From the NCBI GenBank assembly GCA_945889365.1, contig CAMDBQ010000066.1:1-7460 (forward strand): DNA of 7,460 nt, in the 5' to 3' direction. This DNA is from Legionella genomosp. 1. Its GTDB lineage: Bacteria > Pseudomonadota > Gammaproteobacteria > Legionellales > Legionellaceae. A program made the position numbers and the translations under genes. Position 1 is the first letter of the stretch; every line of letters starts with the position of its first letter. Positions 6,805 to 7,460 of the stretch are shown here, in pieces. The notes beneath the pieces are model-generated. The model worked only from the letters and a program-made list of their open reading frames with translations. It searched no databases and had not been told where the DNA came from.

Positions 6805-7460
6805 TTAATGATGCAATGATGACCTGTCTTTTAAAAAAAACGCAGCAACCATAACCAGAAGAAGGCTGACAGGTAATACAGATAAGGCCAATTGATAATC
6901 AATTACTGAATAGACATGTTCACCGGCCACCATCTGGCCTCGGCCAAACTTGTCCAGCAAAGCACCCACCAAGGGCTGGAATATAACGCCACCCAAGGTC
7001 ACGATCATATTCGCAGCAGCAAATACTGTGCCCGATAACTCGGCGCCACTATTCTCTTTGGCCATAATAAAAATAATGATTTCAGTGGCACTAAACACAC
7101 CATAAAAAAACATCAGCACATTTAGAGCAACATAGGATAAACCAGGGCAATATAAAGTAATACTTATGCACACAAGCGACATGAACGCGCCGATCACCAA
7201 GGGAAGAACACGACGACCACTTTTGTCAGAAAAATATCCCGCAAGAGGTGCGCCTACGGCCCAGCCAAGAAACATAGCAGAGATTGTTTTTGCTGCTTGA
7301 AGTTTCGTCAGATGGTGCGCTTGCTCAAGATAAGACTTACCCCACAGCTCACCAAAAACTGATAACGAAGTGTAAAGGCATGCGCCAACAAAACCTATCA
7401 GCCACACTTGCGGCGAGACTAGCACGCGCACAATATTCGTATAGAAATCAGATAAAGATT
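6805..7460 (-). CDS. MFS transporter, C-terminal half (5' end outside window)
   Basis: The frame is open to the right edge, giving 217 residues up to a TAA at 6807-6805. A GTG at 7431 lies inside a transmembrane half-protein and is not a convincing start. The visible part corresponds to membrane helices 7-12 of a 12-helix major facilitator: hydrophobic segments begin (counted from that GTG) near 9, 46, 75, 98, 133 and 179. GYFSDKSGRR at 65-74 is the typical motif A repeat of the second half, in the loop between helices 8 and 9. Pairs of charged residues in helix 10 and its end (TEIIIFIMAKE) may touch substrate. It would be a proton-coupled inner-membrane secondary transporter; the substrate cannot be told, though Legionella and Coxiella have many amino-acid and nucleoside MFS importers (Pht family) of this size. 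It lies 79 bp upstream of carB on the same strand, with no convincing terminator between them, so co-transcription is possible. Confidence 0.9.
   Translation of the reverse strand, partial: SLSDFYTNIVRVLVSPQVWLIGFVGACLYTSLSVFGELWGKSYLEQAHHLTKLQAAKTISAMFLGWAVGAPLAGYFSDKSGRRVLPLVIGAFMSLVCISITLYCPGLSYVALNVLMFFYGVFSATEIIIFIMAKENSGAELSGTVFAAANMIVTLGGVIFQPLVGALLDKFGRGQMVAGEHVYSVIDYQLALSVLPVSLLLVMVAAFFLKDRSSLHH

Overview
The window looks like chromosomal DNA of a gammaproteobacterium. The best fit is a member of Legionellales (Legionella, Coxiella and relatives). This rests on the close E. coli-like sequences of CarB and GreA, the moderate-to-low GC, an intergenic C-rich palindrome, a secreted class B-type acid phosphatase, and a long coiled-coil protein of the kind common among Dot/Icm-secreted effectors in that order. 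The order-level placement is inference; no marker gene in the window proves it.

Layout from left to right. (1) Positions 1-1771, minus strand: the first 590 codons of a long coiled-coil protein whose C-terminus lies beyond the left edge. It has a strong Shine-Dalgarno and its ATG overlaps the stop of a doubtful 64-codon reading frame. (2) Positions 1772-2319: a 548-bp divergent intergenic region holding that doubtful small frame, short perfect palindromes, a 75-bp nested-palindrome element (2130-2204) and a good sigma-70-type promoter reading right. (3) Positions 2320-2997, plus strand: an exported HAD-superfamily acid phosphatase with signal peptide. (4) Positions 2998-3046: a short convergent gap almost entirely occupied by an 8-bp inverted repeat. 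(5) Positions 3047-6725, minus strand: carB followed by greA, overlapping by 26 bp. (6) Positions 6805-7460, minus strand: the C-terminal half of an MFS transporter, running off the right edge.

The MFS gene, carB and greA point the same way and could be one transcription unit. carB and greA are almost certainly co-transcribed, because the greA ribosome-binding site is inside carB. CarB supplies carbamoyl phosphate for pyrimidine and arginine synthesis, and GreA rescues backtracked RNA polymerase. The small-subunit gene carA, usually directly upstream of carB, is not adjacent here; an MFS gene sits in that place.

The most interesting items are the putative effector-like coiled-coil protein and its upstream region, a leucine in CarB at the position matching the ornithine-contacting Glu892 of E. 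coli, and two uncharacterised palindromic intergenic elements.
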